The notes: a model not told the origin generated them from the letters alone. 64,000 nucleotides of DNA from VFJQ01 sp044226525 (GCA_044226525.1 JBGAGV010000022.1:62001-126000), one strand, 5' to 3'. Positions 51,583 through 60,526 are shown, numbered from the stretch's first letter. Translations and numbers: made by a program.

Positions 51583-52482
51583 ATGCGCACCCGCCTTCGC
51601 TCCTGCACGGGATTCACCTTGGTCGAACTGCTCGTCACCGCGGGCGTGGTCGGCATCATTTCGCTGGTGTTGATCGCCTACACCTCCACGTCGATGCGGC
51701 TGATCATTCGCAACCTCGCGACCAATCACAGCCACGACAACATCCGCGTCTCCACGCAGCGAATGCTCTCCGATCTGCACGAAGCGGGATCGCGGTTCGT
51801 CCTCGTGAACTTCGACGGCAGCAACTACACCGACACGGCCTCGGCAGCTTCGAGCGATGTGGATACCATGACGGGCAAATACATCAGCAACCGCACGAAC
51901 GGAGTGCGATTTTACGACTTCGCCGGCGGCCCTTACAAGCTCACGCAAAACGCCGCGGCGAGCGATACCGATCTCTCTTTCGACTTCGGCGTGGGAGGAA
52001 ATTTACCCTACGTGCCGCAGGCGGGAGACCGCTTCACACTCCCCTTGATTGCCCGTGAATATCAAATCACCTCGGTCATCACGGCGCCGACCACCGGTAA
52101 CACCGTCGGGAAAATCCGTTGCGATGCAAACCCGGGCATCGGTTTTCAGCTCAGCGTCGGCACAGGCAAAATGACCACCGCGTGTTTCTATCGCAAAGCT
52201 GCCTACGTGGTCTGGAACCAGGAACTGCGCTTTTATCCGAACTTCGAGGGAGCCAACCGGAGCACGTATCGCCTCGTGCGGAGCGACATCACTTCGCCGA
52301 AGCCCTTTGGGCTGCTCTTCGACACGAGTTCGAGCCTCATCTCCGACCAGCTCAAGCTGCGCATCTCGATGGAATGCTCCGACCAGCGTTATAGCGCTCA
52401 CCGGCTCCCGGACAGCACCGCCACGCTTCAGGCCGTCATCCCGCCGCGCAACGTCCCCCCGTCCCTGACCAACACCAACTGA
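51583..52482 (+). CDS. Verru_Chthon cassette protein C-like (PilW-like pseudopilin), right operon
   Basis: 299 residues. Leader MRTRLRSCTG then FTLVELLVTAGVVGIISLVLIAYTSTS, a complete prepilin cleavage site with G at -1 and Glu at +5. NHSHDNIRVSTQRMLSDLHEAGSRFVLVNF follows, then a beta-rich exported domain. Four bases after B and eight before A3. A PilD-type prepilin peptidase and an assembly ATPase are not in the window, so the export machinery must be encoded elsewhere. Confidence 0.9.
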   Translation: MRTRLRSCTGFTLVELLVTAGVVGIISLVLIAYTSTSMRLIIRNLATNHSHDNIRVSTQRMLSDLHEAGSRFVLVNFDGSNYTDTASAASSDVDTMTGKYISNRTNGVRFYDFAGGPYKLTQNAAASDTDLSFDFGVGGNLPYVPQAGDRFTLPLIAREYQITSVITAPTTGNTVGKIRCDANPGIGFQLSVGTGKMTTACFYRKAAYVVWNQELRFYPNFEGANRSTYRLVRSDITSPKPFGLLFDTSSSLISDQLKLRISMECSDQRYSAHRLPDSTATLQAVIPPRNVPPSLTNTN

Positions 52483-52490
52483 ATCAACCA

Positions 52491-54464
52491 ATGAAAAACA
52501 CACGCCTCGGCAGCGCCTTGCTGGCGGTGCTCTTTTCCATGATCGTGATCTCCACCTTCGTCGGGATCATCTACTCCGTGACGAACCACAACGCGCGCAT
52601 CACCTGGCGCGCCTCCAATCGGCTGGCCGCTCACGCCTATGCCGACGGGGTGCTGGAGTCGCTCTACGATCAATGGCGCAATGCCATGATCACCGTGACG
52701 GATTCGACCGACCGCTCCGGCGGCCTTTCCACGAGCGCGCTCGCGGCCAAACTCTCGCTCCCGAGCAATAGCAATCTCCCGCTTCCGCCGAACGTGACGC
52801 TCGTGAGTTGGAGCGTGAAAGCATCCGACCCCATGCTCGCACCGGTCAGCCCCGACACCAATCGCCCGGTCCCCGAGAACGGCACCAACTCCAGCCTGCG
52901 GGTCCGTCTCTACTACGTCGCCCAGGTGACGATGACCTATGCGGGGCCGACCGGTCCATCGTCCACGACGGTGCAAAGAATTTTCGTCCGGGCCGGGCGC
53001 AATCTTTTCGACAACTTCTTTTTCGGCACCCAGCCGATCACTGAATTTCACCCCGGTGCGCCGATGTATGTCGATGGCACGGTTTACGTCGGGGGCGACC
53101 TCTACACCGCGCACAACGACCTCCATTTTCTCAAGGACGTCACCTACATCGGCTCGCAGACGCTCAACTATAAGGGCACGTCCACCTCCGATCCTCTCCG
53201 TGACCCGCGTTATAACAACGCTCCCACCATCACCAACAGCGGCCTGAGCGATAACTGGGATACCAACAACCCGCCCCACGTCGGCACCGAGCAGAAATTG
53301 CTCGATACCCCTCGGACGTCACTCGACCCACGCTTCCTCGACGATCCGACGAGCAATGACAATTCGCCGACCAACCCCGACGGCACGACGGCGGACACGA
53401 ACCCGAACAACGACGGTTATCACGAGATGATCGAAGAAAAGGTCTCGGGCTACAGCGATCCGCTGCAGATCGACGATCCCAACAGCACCAGCACTTCCGC
53501 TGCGAGTGAGCGCCTCGCCGCCAACGCCGACTACCGCATCGCCGTGGACGCAAGCAACAACGTCTCGGTCTATCGCGGCACCGGCACCACCGCGCTCAAT
53601 CCCGCCACCCACCCGGATGCCGCCGCCATCATCGGCGCCATCACGACCAACACCGCCATCAAGGACGTGCGCGATGGGGACAACGTGCGGCTCGTGAGCG
53701 TCGATGTTTCCAAGATCACCGGCGCAGGCAGCGTCCTGCAGGACACCGTGGGCGGTGGCGACGGACTGCTGCTTTACGTAAAGGACACCAGCGTCGGCAG
53801 CAGCGTGACGACCAAGGTCGTCGATACGGTCAGCGGCGCGAAGGTGCAGGACGTCACCAGTTCGCGCTCGCGAGGCGTGCGCCTCTACAATGGTTCCAAG
53901 CTACCCGCCAACGGACTCACCGTGGTCTCGCCAAATCCCGTTTATATCCAGGGCGACTACAACTCCGGGCGGAGTGTCTCCGGCACCTCGACCACCGAGC
54001 CTCCCTCGAATACCGCCACCAGTTACACCCCGCCGAACGACAAGCCCAGTCCCGTCGTCTCCGGTTTTGGGCGCGCGATTTCCGCCGTGGTCGGCGATGC
54101 GGTCAATATCCTCTCCAACGGCTGGAACGACGCGAACTCCGTCAACGGCAACGCCCGCAACGCCAACAACACCACCATCAATACCTGCATCGTCGCCGGC
54201 AACGTTCCCTCGACGGCTTCCAGCTACAGCGGCGGTATCGAGAACTTCATTCGCTTCCACGAAAACTGGAGCGGCGATTACCTGACGATCTATGGCTCGC
54301 TGGCGCAGCTCTACTCGAGTCAGCAGGCTACCCGCCCGTGGAGCGCGGCCGATTACAGCCCGCCCAACCGCCGTTGGTATTACGACGACAAACTCCAGGA
54401 CAGCAACCCGCCTGGATTTCACGTGGCGCGGGTGTATGAGCGCGGACGGTGGATTGCCCGTTAG
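52491..54464 (+). CDS. Verru_Chthon cassette protein A-like, copy A3, right operon
   Basis: 657 residues. Short leader then LGSALLAVLFSMIVISTFVGIIYSVTNHNARITWRASNRLAAHAYADGVLESLYDQW, a PilX-like membrane segment and adjoining helix. The exported domain shares conserved landmarks with A1/A2: PGAPMYVDGTVYVGGDLYTA, NGLTVVSPNPVYIQGDYNSG, AISAVVGDAVNILSNGWNDAN, NFIRFHENWSGDYLTIYGSL and YSPPNRRWYYDD near the end. Identity to A1/A2 is low overall, so this is an old duplication. It is eight bases after C and two bases before the tail gene. Confidence 0.85.
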   Translation: MKNTRLGSALLAVLFSMIVISTFVGIIYSVTNHNARITWRASNRLAAHAYADGVLESLYDQWRNAMITVTDSTDRSGGLSTSALAAKLSLPSNSNLPLPPNVTLVSWSVKASDPMLAPVSPDTNRPVPENGTNSSLRVRLYYVAQVTMTYAGPTGPSSTTVQRIFVRAGRNLFDNFFFGTQPITEFHPGAPMYVDGTVYVGGDLYTAHNDLHFLKDVTYIGSQTLNYKGTSTSDPLRDPRYNNAPTITNSGLSDNWDTNNPPHVGTEQKLLDTPRTSLDPRFLDDPTSNDNSPTNPDGTTADTNPNNDGYHEMIEEKVSGYSDPLQIDDPNSTSTSAASERLAANADYRIAVDASNNVSVYRGTGTTALNPATHPDAAAIIGAITTNTAIKDVRDGDNVRLVSVDVSKITGAGSVLQDTVGGGDGLLLYVKDTSVGSSVTTKVVDTVSGAKVQDVTSSRSRGVRLYNGSKLPANGLTVVSPNPVYIQGDYNSGRSVSGTSTTEPPSNTATSYTPPNDKPSPVVSGFGRAISAVVGDAVNILSNGWNDANSVNGNARNANNTTINTCIVAGNVPSTASSYSGGIENFIRFHENWSGDYLTIYGSLAQLYSSQQATRPWSAADYSPPNRRWYYDDKLQDSNPPGFHVARVYERGRWIAR

Positions 54465-54466
54465 TC

Positions 54467-55021
54467 ATGAAGCATCTGGTCTGGCTCATTTTTCCGCTGC
54501 TCCCCTGCCGGGCCGCGGCGCTGGATCTCACCCCACGCGAGGGTAGCCGCAAACTGGAAGGGATGAACCTCCCGGTGCTCTATTTTACCGACACCACCAA
54601 AAGCATCCGCTATCAGCCTCCCGGCAACTGGGCCTTCAGTGGCGGAGGCGATTTGCTCACCTTCAAGCCGCGCGGAGTGGAAGAAGCTGACATGATCTGG
54701 CAAATCGTCCGCCGCAGACCGGAGGAAGTCCCCGCCACTCCTGAATCTGCCCCCGTCCTTGCCAAACAGGCCCAGACGCTCGTCCCGCCCGGCGTCGAGG
54801 AGTTGAAGCTCGAAACCCGTCCCAGCCCTTTTACGCTCAATGGCAAAGGGAGCTGGGAGTTCTGCTTCACCTACACGCTCGGCGGCCGGAGCTTTGGCAA
54901 ATCGGTGTGCCTGTGCGACCTCACGCCGACGGAGCGGCTCTATATCATCATTTCAGCGCGCGGGGCCGATTTTCCGGCCATTCGCGACGCGGGCATCAGC
55001 AGCCTGTTTAGCTGGCAATAG
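54467..55021 (+). CDS. Small exported tail protein of the right pilin-like operon
   Basis: 184 residues from ATG 54467, two bases after the A3 stop. Signal peptide about 1-18 (MKHLVWLIFPLLPCRAAA). No named family recognised. It aligns over its full length with the tail protein of the left operon (46633-47226), including the SWEFCFTYTLGGRSFGKS block and a shared ending DF.A....GI, which argues that B, C, A and tail form one functional unit. Its 3' end overlaps the convergent leuB by 14 bases. Confidence 0.75.
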   Translation: MKHLVWLIFPLLPCRAAALDLTPREGSRKLEGMNLPVLYFTDTTKSIRYQPPGNWAFSGGGDLLTFKPRGVEEADMIWQIVRRRPEEVPATPESAPVLAKQAQTLVPPGVEELKLETRPSPFTLNGKGSWEFCFTYTLGGRSFGKSVCLCDLTPTERLYIIISARGADFPAIRDAGISSLFSWQ

Positions 55022-56108
55022 CCGCCGCAATCGCGTTGCCCATCTCGGACGTGCCCACCTTCTGCGTGCCTTCCGTCCAGATGTCGCCGGTCCGCAAACC
55101 GGATTGGATCGCGCCTTTGACGGCGTTCTCGATCGCATCGGCCGCCGCCGGTTCCCCCAGCGAATAGCGCAGCATCATGGCGGCACTGAGGATCTGCGCG
55201 ATCGGATTGGCAATGCCCTTGCCGGCGATATCCGGCGCGGTGCCGCCGCTCGGCTCGAACAGGCCGAAACGTCCGGTCGGCGTTTCCTTCAGCCCAAGGC
55301 TCGCGCTCGGCAGCATGCCGAGACTGCCGGCGATCATCGCCATCTCGTCGCTGAGGATGTCGCCGAAAAGATTCTCGGCCAGCACGACATCGAACCCACG
55401 CGGGTTCTTGATAAGCTGCATCGCGGCGTTGTCCACGTAGAGGTGGCTCAGTTGCACGTCCGGATACGACTTCGAAACTTCGATCAGCGTGCGGCGCCAG
55501 AGCACCGAGTTTTCCAGCACGTTTGCCTTGTCCACCGAGGTGAGGCGTTTGTCGCGGCCCTGCGCCGCTTTGAAGGCCACATGGGCGATCCGCACGATCT
55601 CGCTCTTTTTATAAACCATCGTGTCCACCGCAATGGTGTCGCCATTCTCTTCACGCGAATACTTCGGCTGGCCGAAATAGAGGCCGCCGGTCAATTCGCG
55701 CACGCAGAGGATATTGAACCCGCCCGCCACCAGGTCGCTACGCACCGGCGAAGCGTGGGTCAGTTCAGGGAAACAGACGGCCGGGCGCAGGTTCGCGAAG
55801 AGCGCGAAGTGTTTGCGCAGCGGCAGTAGCGCCGCACGCTCGGGTTGTTCATTCGGCGGAAGCGATTCCCACTTCGGTCCGCCCACCGAACCGAAAAGAA
55901 TCGCGTCGCTCGCTTCGCACCCGCGGATGGTTTCCTCCGGCAGCGCCTTGCCGTCCACGTCGATCGCAATGCCACCAACGCGGGCCTCGGTGAAGGCAAA
56001 CTTCAGGCCGAATTTCGTCTCGATGGCGCCGAGCACTTTGATCGCCTCGGCCATCACTTCGGGTCCGATGCCGTCGCCGGCGAGCACTGCGATTTGGAAA
56101 GTCTTCAT
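55008..56108 (-). CDS. leuB: 3-isopropylmalate dehydrogenase
   Basis: 366 residues, cytoplasmic NAD enzyme of leucine synthesis. The opening QIAVLAGDGIGPEVMAEAIKVL, NLRPAVCFPELTH and RELTGGLYFGQPKY with substrate-binding arginines, NLFGDILSDEMAMIAGSLGMLPSASLG with the metal-binding aspartates, and FEPSGGTAPDIAGKGIANPIA for NAD are all present. The ELTGG loop identifies isopropylmalate rather than isocitrate dehydrogenase. It stands alone here (no leuC, leuD or leuA), 133 bases from the divergent DUF1080 gene. Confidence 0.96.
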   Translation of the reverse strand: MKTFQIAVLAGDGIGPEVMAEAIKVLGAIETKFGLKFAFTEARVGGIAIDVDGKALPEETIRGCEASDAILFGSVGGPKWESLPPNEQPERAALLPLRKHFALFANLRPAVCFPELTHASPVRSDLVAGGFNILCVRELTGGLYFGQPKYSREENGDTIAVDTMVYKKSEIVRIAHVAFKAAQGRDKRLTSVDKANVLENSVLWRRTLIEVSKSYPDVQLSHLYVDNAAMQLIKNPRGFDVVLAENLFGDILSDEMAMIAGSLGMLPSASLGLKETPTGRFGLFEPSGGTAPDIAGKGIANPIAQILSAAMMLRYSLGEPAAADAIENAVKGAIQSGLRTGDIWTEGTQKVGTSEMGNAIAAAIAS

Positions 56109-56241
56109 AAGGGTGGTGTGGGAAAAAGGGCGCGCAGCCTACCCAAGCCAGGCGTCTTGCCAAGGACGGAGCGCGGTCTACCCAAACCGCCTCGATCGCC
56201 CACGCTTGCCCTGTCTGCCCGCTCCGCCTAAACACGGGCTC

Positions 56242-56913
56242 ATGTTCCGCGCCGCCCTGCTCTTCTCCCTCTTCGGCTTGACCGCATTTGCGGCTGACTC
56301 GGTGCCGATCTTCAACGGACGCGACCTGACGGGCTGGGACGGCGACCCGCGGCTTTGGTCGGTGAAGGATGGAGTGATCCGCGGCGAGACGACGCTGCAG
56401 GCGCTGCCAAAAGGGAACACCTTCCTGATCTGGCGCGGCGGCGTGCTGAAAGATTTCGAGTTGAAGCTCCAGTTCCGCATCCAGAACGGCAACAGCGGCG
56501 TGCAATACCGCAGCAAGGACCTCGGCCACTGGGTCGTCTCGGGCTATCAGGCCGAGATTGAAAACAAGCAGGGGAAGGTCGGTTTCCTCTACGAAGAAAA
56601 AGGCCGCAAATTTCTCGTAAACGTTGGCGAAAAAGTCGAAGCGGGCGCCGACCACAAACTCAAAGTTGTCGGCTCCCTGGGCGACAAAAACCGCGACTTC
56701 ATCGCCAAAGGTTATTACCGGGAGAAGACGTGGAACGAATATCGCATCGTGGCACGCGGAAACCACGTGCAGCATTTCCTCAACGGCTTCCAGACCATCG
56801 ACCTCGTCGATAACGATCCGGCCCGTTTGTCCGAAGGCATTCTCGCCTTCCAGATTCATGCCGGTCCACCGATGCTGGTTGAGTTCAAGGACGTGCTGCT
56901 GAAGGCGCAGTGA
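56242..56913 (+). CDS. Exported DUF1080 (3-keto-disaccharide hydrolase) domain protein
   Basis: 223 residues from ATG 56242, where a signal peptide begins (MFRAALLFSLFGLTAFAADS); the open frame upstream is a shadow of leuB. The domain is recognised from VPIFNGRDLTGWDGDPRLWSVKDGVIRGET, FELKLQFRIQNGNSGVQYRS and ending ILAFQIHAGPPMLVEFKDVLLK. It has a concanavalin-like beta-sandwich fold and acts on 3-ketoglycosides in some characterised members. Very common and amplified in Verrucomicrobiota and Planctomycetota. Single-domain form. Divergent from leuB and convergent with the Trx/PDZ gene (14-bp gap). Confidence 0.93.
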   Translation: MFRAALLFSLFGLTAFAADSVPIFNGRDLTGWDGDPRLWSVKDGVIRGETTLQALPKGNTFLIWRGGVLKDFELKLQFRIQNGNSGVQYRSKDLGHWVVSGYQAEIENKQGKVGFLYEEKGRKFLVNVGEKVEAGADHKLKVVGSLGDKNRDFIAKGYYREKTWNEYRIVARGNHVQHFLNGFQTIDLVDNDPARLSEGILAFQIHAGPPMLVEFKDVLLKAQ

Positions 56914-56927
56914 GCGATCGAGCGCCC

Positions 56928-58244
56928 CTACTGAATCGGCAGCATCAGTTTCACCCGCTCCTTGCCGCGGAGCACCGTCGTCTTCACCTGCTCGCCGGGG
57001 TTTTTGGCAATGAGGCGCCCGATCACTTCGCCTTCGCTGAGGCGGCTTTTGGCGCCGTCGATCTCGACGATCACGTCGTCCTTTTGAAATCCGGCTTTTC
57101 CCGCAGCGGCGTGTTTGCCGAATTTGCCCACGGCGATGGCGGAAAGCGCGAGCCCATCACGCGAAAGGCCGCGGTTCGTGCGCTCTTCGTCGCTCAGATC
57201 GGCGAGGCGCAGACCACCCAGCGCCATGCCACGCATGCCCCAGGTGCCGACGCGTGAGTTGATATCCGAGCTGGTCCGCCAGCCCGCCGGGAGGTGGAAG
57301 CTGAGCGGGCGCTCGGCTTCACCGTGGCGAATGACGACAGGCAACTCGCCCGCGTCGGGAGCGGTGTGCAACGCCCAACTCACATCGGCGATCGAGATGA
57401 GCGACTGGCCGCCGAGTAAGACAAGCTCATCGCCTGCCTGCATGCCGGTGCGAGCGGCGACGGAATCGGGAGCGACCGATTCGACGCGCGTAGCGCGGTC
57501 GGCCGCGAGAGTCAGGCCGATGGTTTCCGGCGCGGGCTGCGGGTAGATCCACGTTTGCGGGATGGTCTGCCCGCGATCGCGAAAGGACGTGCGAATGGCG
57601 TCGCCGATCATGTGGCAATGCACGCAACTCGCGGAGACTTTGCCCTCCCAATCGAGCGCGATCTTATAACGCGCGGACAGCGCGGGGATCTCCACCGGGG
57701 TCTTGAATGGAATTGGCAGCCCCTGCTTGCCGGCGAGCAAAGATCGGTTGGCAGGGTAGCCGCGATGAATCGCCATGGCTCCTTCGAGCGCGCGCCTGTA
57801 ACCCGCCGTGGTCTTTTCCTGGGGATCGCGCTGATGTTTCCACGAGCCATAGCGACCATACACCGTGCCGTCGCCATTGAAGAATAACGCGGAAAAGGAA
57901 AGGTCGTAGTCGAACTGGAAGCGCGCCAGATCGAGCGCGTTCGCATTAATCACCCGGACGCAGACAAACTGCTGGTGCAACGGGGCCAGCTCGGGGTTCT
58001 CGGCGGCGACTTCCTGATCGATCCCCATGCATGCCATGCAGGGCACGCAGCGCAGGACGACGAGCAACGGTTTACCCGTGCGCTTCGCCTCGGCGAACCC
58101 GACCTCGACGTCGTTGTAAATCCAGCGCGTTCCCTTCTCCATCGCCGCCCGATCCTTGCGCACCGCGCCCTCACGATCGGGGACCGTTTCGGCGAGACCC
58201 GAAACCGCGAGGAGCAAGAGCAAAAGGAAAGTGGGGGCTTTCAT
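56928..58244 (-). CDS. Exported thioredoxin-like protein with CxxCH motif and two PDZ domains
   Basis: 438 residues with a signal peptide (about 1-18). A thioredoxin-like domain (about 40-135) has Cys66-V-P-Cys69 plus Cys72 in VVLRCVPCMACMG; further on, Cys207-V-H-Cys210-His211 (SASCVHCHMIGD) is a c-type haem attachment motif. Two PDZ-like regions follow: GLTLAADRATRVESVAPDSVAARTGMQAGDELVLLGGQSL (about 240-280) and AGKAGFQKDDVIVEIDGAKSRLSEGEVI near the C-terminus. Possible role in redox control or protein quality in the periplasm; none of it is tested. The combination is unusual. Upstream gap holds a repeat element. Confidence 0.82.
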   Translation of the reverse strand: MKAPTFLLLLLLAVSGLAETVPDREGAVRKDRAAMEKGTRWIYNDVEVGFAEAKRTGKPLLVVLRCVPCMACMGIDQEVAAENPELAPLHQQFVCVRVINANALDLARFQFDYDLSFSALFFNGDGTVYGRYGSWKHQRDPQEKTTAGYRRALEGAMAIHRGYPANRSLLAGKQGLPIPFKTPVEIPALSARYKIALDWEGKVSASCVHCHMIGDAIRTSFRDRGQTIPQTWIYPQPAPETIGLTLAADRATRVESVAPDSVAARTGMQAGDELVLLGGQSLISIADVSWALHTAPDAGELPVVIRHGEAERPLSFHLPAGWRTSSDINSRVGTWGMRGMALGGLRLADLSDEERTNRGLSRDGLALSAIAVGKFGKHAAAGKAGFQKDDVIVEIDGAKSRLSEGEVIGRLIAKNPGEQVKTTVLRGKERVKLMLPIQ

Positions 58245-58252
58245 GGGGAACT

Positions 58253-58349
58253 AAGAATGATGAATTAAGAATTCTCCGCGAGCAAGCCGCGCGACGAAGA
58301 CGTGGGCTCCGTCTCCATTCTTAACTTTTAATTCTGAATTCTTAACTCC
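58253..58349. repeat. Inverted-arm element between the Trx/PDZ and FHA genes
   Basis: AT-rich words of the AAGAATTAA type on the left (58253-58275) and their inverse on the right (58316-58349). TTAAGAATTC at 58265-58274 and GAATTCTTAA at 58336-58345 are exact inverses, around a GC-rich spacer of about 60 bases. No gene crosses it. Confidence 0.6.
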
Positions 58350-59345
58350 TTATGAAATCCGCTGCGTCTTCGGAACCACCTTGGGCACCGCCGCCGGCGA
58401 GCCGGGCCGAGCGGGGAAAGGTTTGAGCGGTGCGGTCGCTTTCGGCTGGGTAACGGTCGTCGCCGATGCGGCCTGCAATGGAATGGGCGGCTTGCCCGGG
58501 GTCGCCGGTTTTGCCGAAGCGGCGGCGGGCACTGCCGGGGCGGAAGGCGCCACGGGTTTGGCTCGCTGGAAGAGCGGCTGGGCGAGGTCCGGATCGAATT
58601 TCGGCTCAGCCGCTTTCGGGCGCGCTTCGGGCGGGGTGACCGCTGCCTTCGGCTGGGCCGGTGCCGGCGCGGCCGGCGTGGAGGCCGCGGCAGGTTGGGC
58701 GGGGCTCGCCTTCACCGGAACGACGCGGACTGCGGGAGCCGCGGTGCGCGACTTTTCAAATTCACGCTGGAGGACATCGCGGTCATGCCGGATCACGGCC
58801 AGTTCGGATTTCAGCCGCTCGATCTCGCGATCCCGCTCGCCGACGATTTCAACCAGCGACGTATTCTCTCCGACCACACGATCGAAGTCGGCCTGCGGCA
58901 CCATCGCGCCCGCGCTTTCCGCGTGAGCTTTCAGCAGCGCCTCGCGCTCGTGGCGCATGGCCTCCACCTGCTTCTTCAAATCCGCCACCTCCCGGATCAG
59001 CCCCTCGCGTTCGGACTGCGAGATGAGGTGGATCGACTCGGCCGTTTCCTCGGCACCGTTCGGATCGAATTCGCACTCCACTCCGCCAAACGCGATGCGG
59101 CAGGCTTCGCGCAGATGGAAATCGCTCACGGCCTGTCCGTTCACCATCAGGCCATTCGTCGCCTCGAGATCGTGAAGCCGGTAGTGGTCGCCGTCTTCGA
59201 CAATCTCGGCGTGATGAGCGGAGACGGTGCGGTCGCGAATTTGCACGGTGTTATCGGGCAGACGCCCAATGGTGATGCGGCCGCCGCGTAGCGGCACGGG
59301 CACGGTGGTTCCGGATTCGGGAAAAGGAATGCGAAGGGTCGCCAT
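58350..59345 (-). CDS. FHA-domain protein with coiled coil and Pro/Ala-rich tail
   Basis: 331 residues, no signal peptide. The N-terminal about 95 residues form an FHA phosphothreonine-binding domain (ITIGRLPDNTVQIRDRTVSAHHAEI and HDLEATNGLMVNG, with the conserved GR, SxxH and NG). A coiled coil (about 105-205, many E/K/R with VADLKKQVEAMRHEREALL) and a Pro/Ala-rich low-complexity tail (about 205-331) follow. Such proteins relay Ser/Thr kinase signals; no kinase gene is nearby. A candidate promoter with TATAAT lies just upstream. Confidence 0.88.
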   Translation of the reverse strand: MATLRIPFPESGTTVPVPLRGGRITIGRLPDNTVQIRDRTVSAHHAEIVEDGDHYRLHDLEATNGLMVNGQAVSDFHLREACRIAFGGVECEFDPNGAEETAESIHLISQSEREGLIREVADLKKQVEAMRHEREALLKAHAESAGAMVPQADFDRVVGENTSLVEIVGERDREIERLKSELAVIRHDRDVLQREFEKSRTAAPAVRVVPVKASPAQPAAASTPAAPAPAQPKAAVTPPEARPKAAEPKFDPDLAQPLFQRAKPVAPSAPAVPAAASAKPATPGKPPIPLQAASATTVTQPKATAPLKPFPARPGSPAAVPKVVPKTQRIS

Positions 59346-59362
59346 AGCGGAGGGTTTCGGAA

Positions 59363-59391
59363 ATTATAGCGCACGCGGATGCATGGGAAAG
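59363..59391 (-). promoter_or_regulatory. Candidate sigma70-type promoter for the FHA gene
   Basis: On the minus strand, CTTTCC (59386-59391) and a consensus TATAAT (59363-59368) are 17 bp apart, with the -10 about 17 bp upstream of the ATG at 59345. The -35 is weak, the -10 perfect. Confidence 0.5.
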
Positions 59392-59409
59392 TTTTGATCT
59401 CGCCCGATG

Positions 59410-59420
59410 ACCGTAACGGT
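59410..59420. promoter_or_regulatory. Inverted repeat ACCGT-A-ACGGT upstream of the GH5-like gene
   Basis: Arms are exact inverses around one A, about 14 bp upstream of the ATG at 59435. It could be an operator site; no evidence beyond symmetry. Confidence 0.3.
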
Positions 59421-59434
59421 TTTGTAATCGCGGC

Positions 59435-60526
59435 ATGAAGCCGCTCGCTCTTCTTCTCGGCCTCGTCTGCTGCGCCGCGGCGATGGATCGAGTGCATGTA
59501 TCAGGAAACGGACGTGGGTTTGTCCTGAATCCATCGGGCGCGACCTTCCATCCGTGGGGATTCAACTACGGCAATGGAGGGCGGCTGATGGAGGATTTCT
59601 GGGACACGGACTGGAAAACACTCGCGGACGATTTTGCCGAGATGCACGCACTCGGGGCCAACGTGGTGCGCGTGCATCTGCAGGTCGGGAAATTCATGGA
59701 TGCGCCGGATCAGCCGAATGCCCACGGCCTCGCGCACTTTGCACGACTGTTGCAGCTCGCGGAGGAGACAGGGCTGTATCTCGACGTGACGGGGCTGGCT
59801 TGTTATCGGCCCAGCGACACGCCCGCCTGGTATGATGCGCTCGACGAAGCGGGGCGCTGGGCGGCGCAGGCCGCGTTTTGGGAAGCCATCGCGGAGGCGG
59901 GCGCAAAAAGCCGCGCGGTATTCTGCTACGATTTGATGAACGAGGCGATCTCCCCCGCGGGCAAACGCGAGCCGGGACAATGGCGCTCGGGCAGTTCGTT
60001 CGGGGGTTACGATTTTCTGCAATACATCGCGCTCGATCCGGCAGGACGCTCCCGCGAAAAGATTGTCTCGCAGTGGGTCGAGCGGATGACGACGGCCATT
60101 CGGAAACACGATCGCGAGGCGCTGATCACGGCGGGGCTGCTGCCGTGGTCGCGGAAGCTCGGGCATTTGTCCGGCTTCGTGCCGGAGAAAGTCGCCGGGC
60201 AGTTCAACTTCATCGCCGCGCACATCTACCCGGACGAGAAGCTGCCCGAGGAGGCGATGGAGGCGCTACGCGTGTGCGCGGCGGGCAAGCCGGTAGTGAT
60301 CGAGGAGATCTTTCCTCTATCGTGCGGAGTGCCGCAGCTCGAAAAATTTCTACGCGATTCACGCGAGGTCACTTGCGGATGGGTCGGACATTACGGCGGC
60401 CAGCCGATCGCGGAACTCGACACCTTGGAACGCGCCGGGAAACTTACACTGTCCCAGGCGATCTATCGCGAATGGCAGCGGCTGATGGTGCGGCTGAAGC
60501 CGGAGCTGGCGCCGGAGGCCAAATGA
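59435..60526 (+). CDS. Exported glycoside hydrolase, GH5/cellulase-like
   Basis: 363 residues with a signal peptide (about 1-16). The TIM-barrel landmarks are NPSGATFHPWGFNYGNGGR at the start, ANVVRVHLQVGKFM, the general acid/base Glu170 in FCYDLMNEAISP and the nucleophile candidate Glu290 (or Glu291) in KPVVIEEIFPLSCG. Such enzymes hydrolyse beta-glycans or mannans; substrate unknown. It stands between the divergent FHA gene and the PHP gene (61-bp gap, same strand). Confidence 0.85.
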   Translation: MKPLALLLGLVCCAAAMDRVHVSGNGRGFVLNPSGATFHPWGFNYGNGGRLMEDFWDTDWKTLADDFAEMHALGANVVRVHLQVGKFMDAPDQPNAHGLAHFARLLQLAEETGLYLDVTGLACYRPSDTPAWYDALDEAGRWAAQAAFWEAIAEAGAKSRAVFCYDLMNEAISPAGKREPGQWRSGSSFGGYDFLQYIALDPAGRSREKIVSQWVERMTTAIRKHDREALITAGLLPWSRKLGHLSGFVPEKVAGQFNFIAAHIYPDEKLPEEAMEALRVCAAGKPVVIEEIFPLSCGVPQLEKFLRDSREVTCGWVGHYGGQPIAELDTLERAGKLTLSQAIYREWQRLMVRLKPELAPEAK

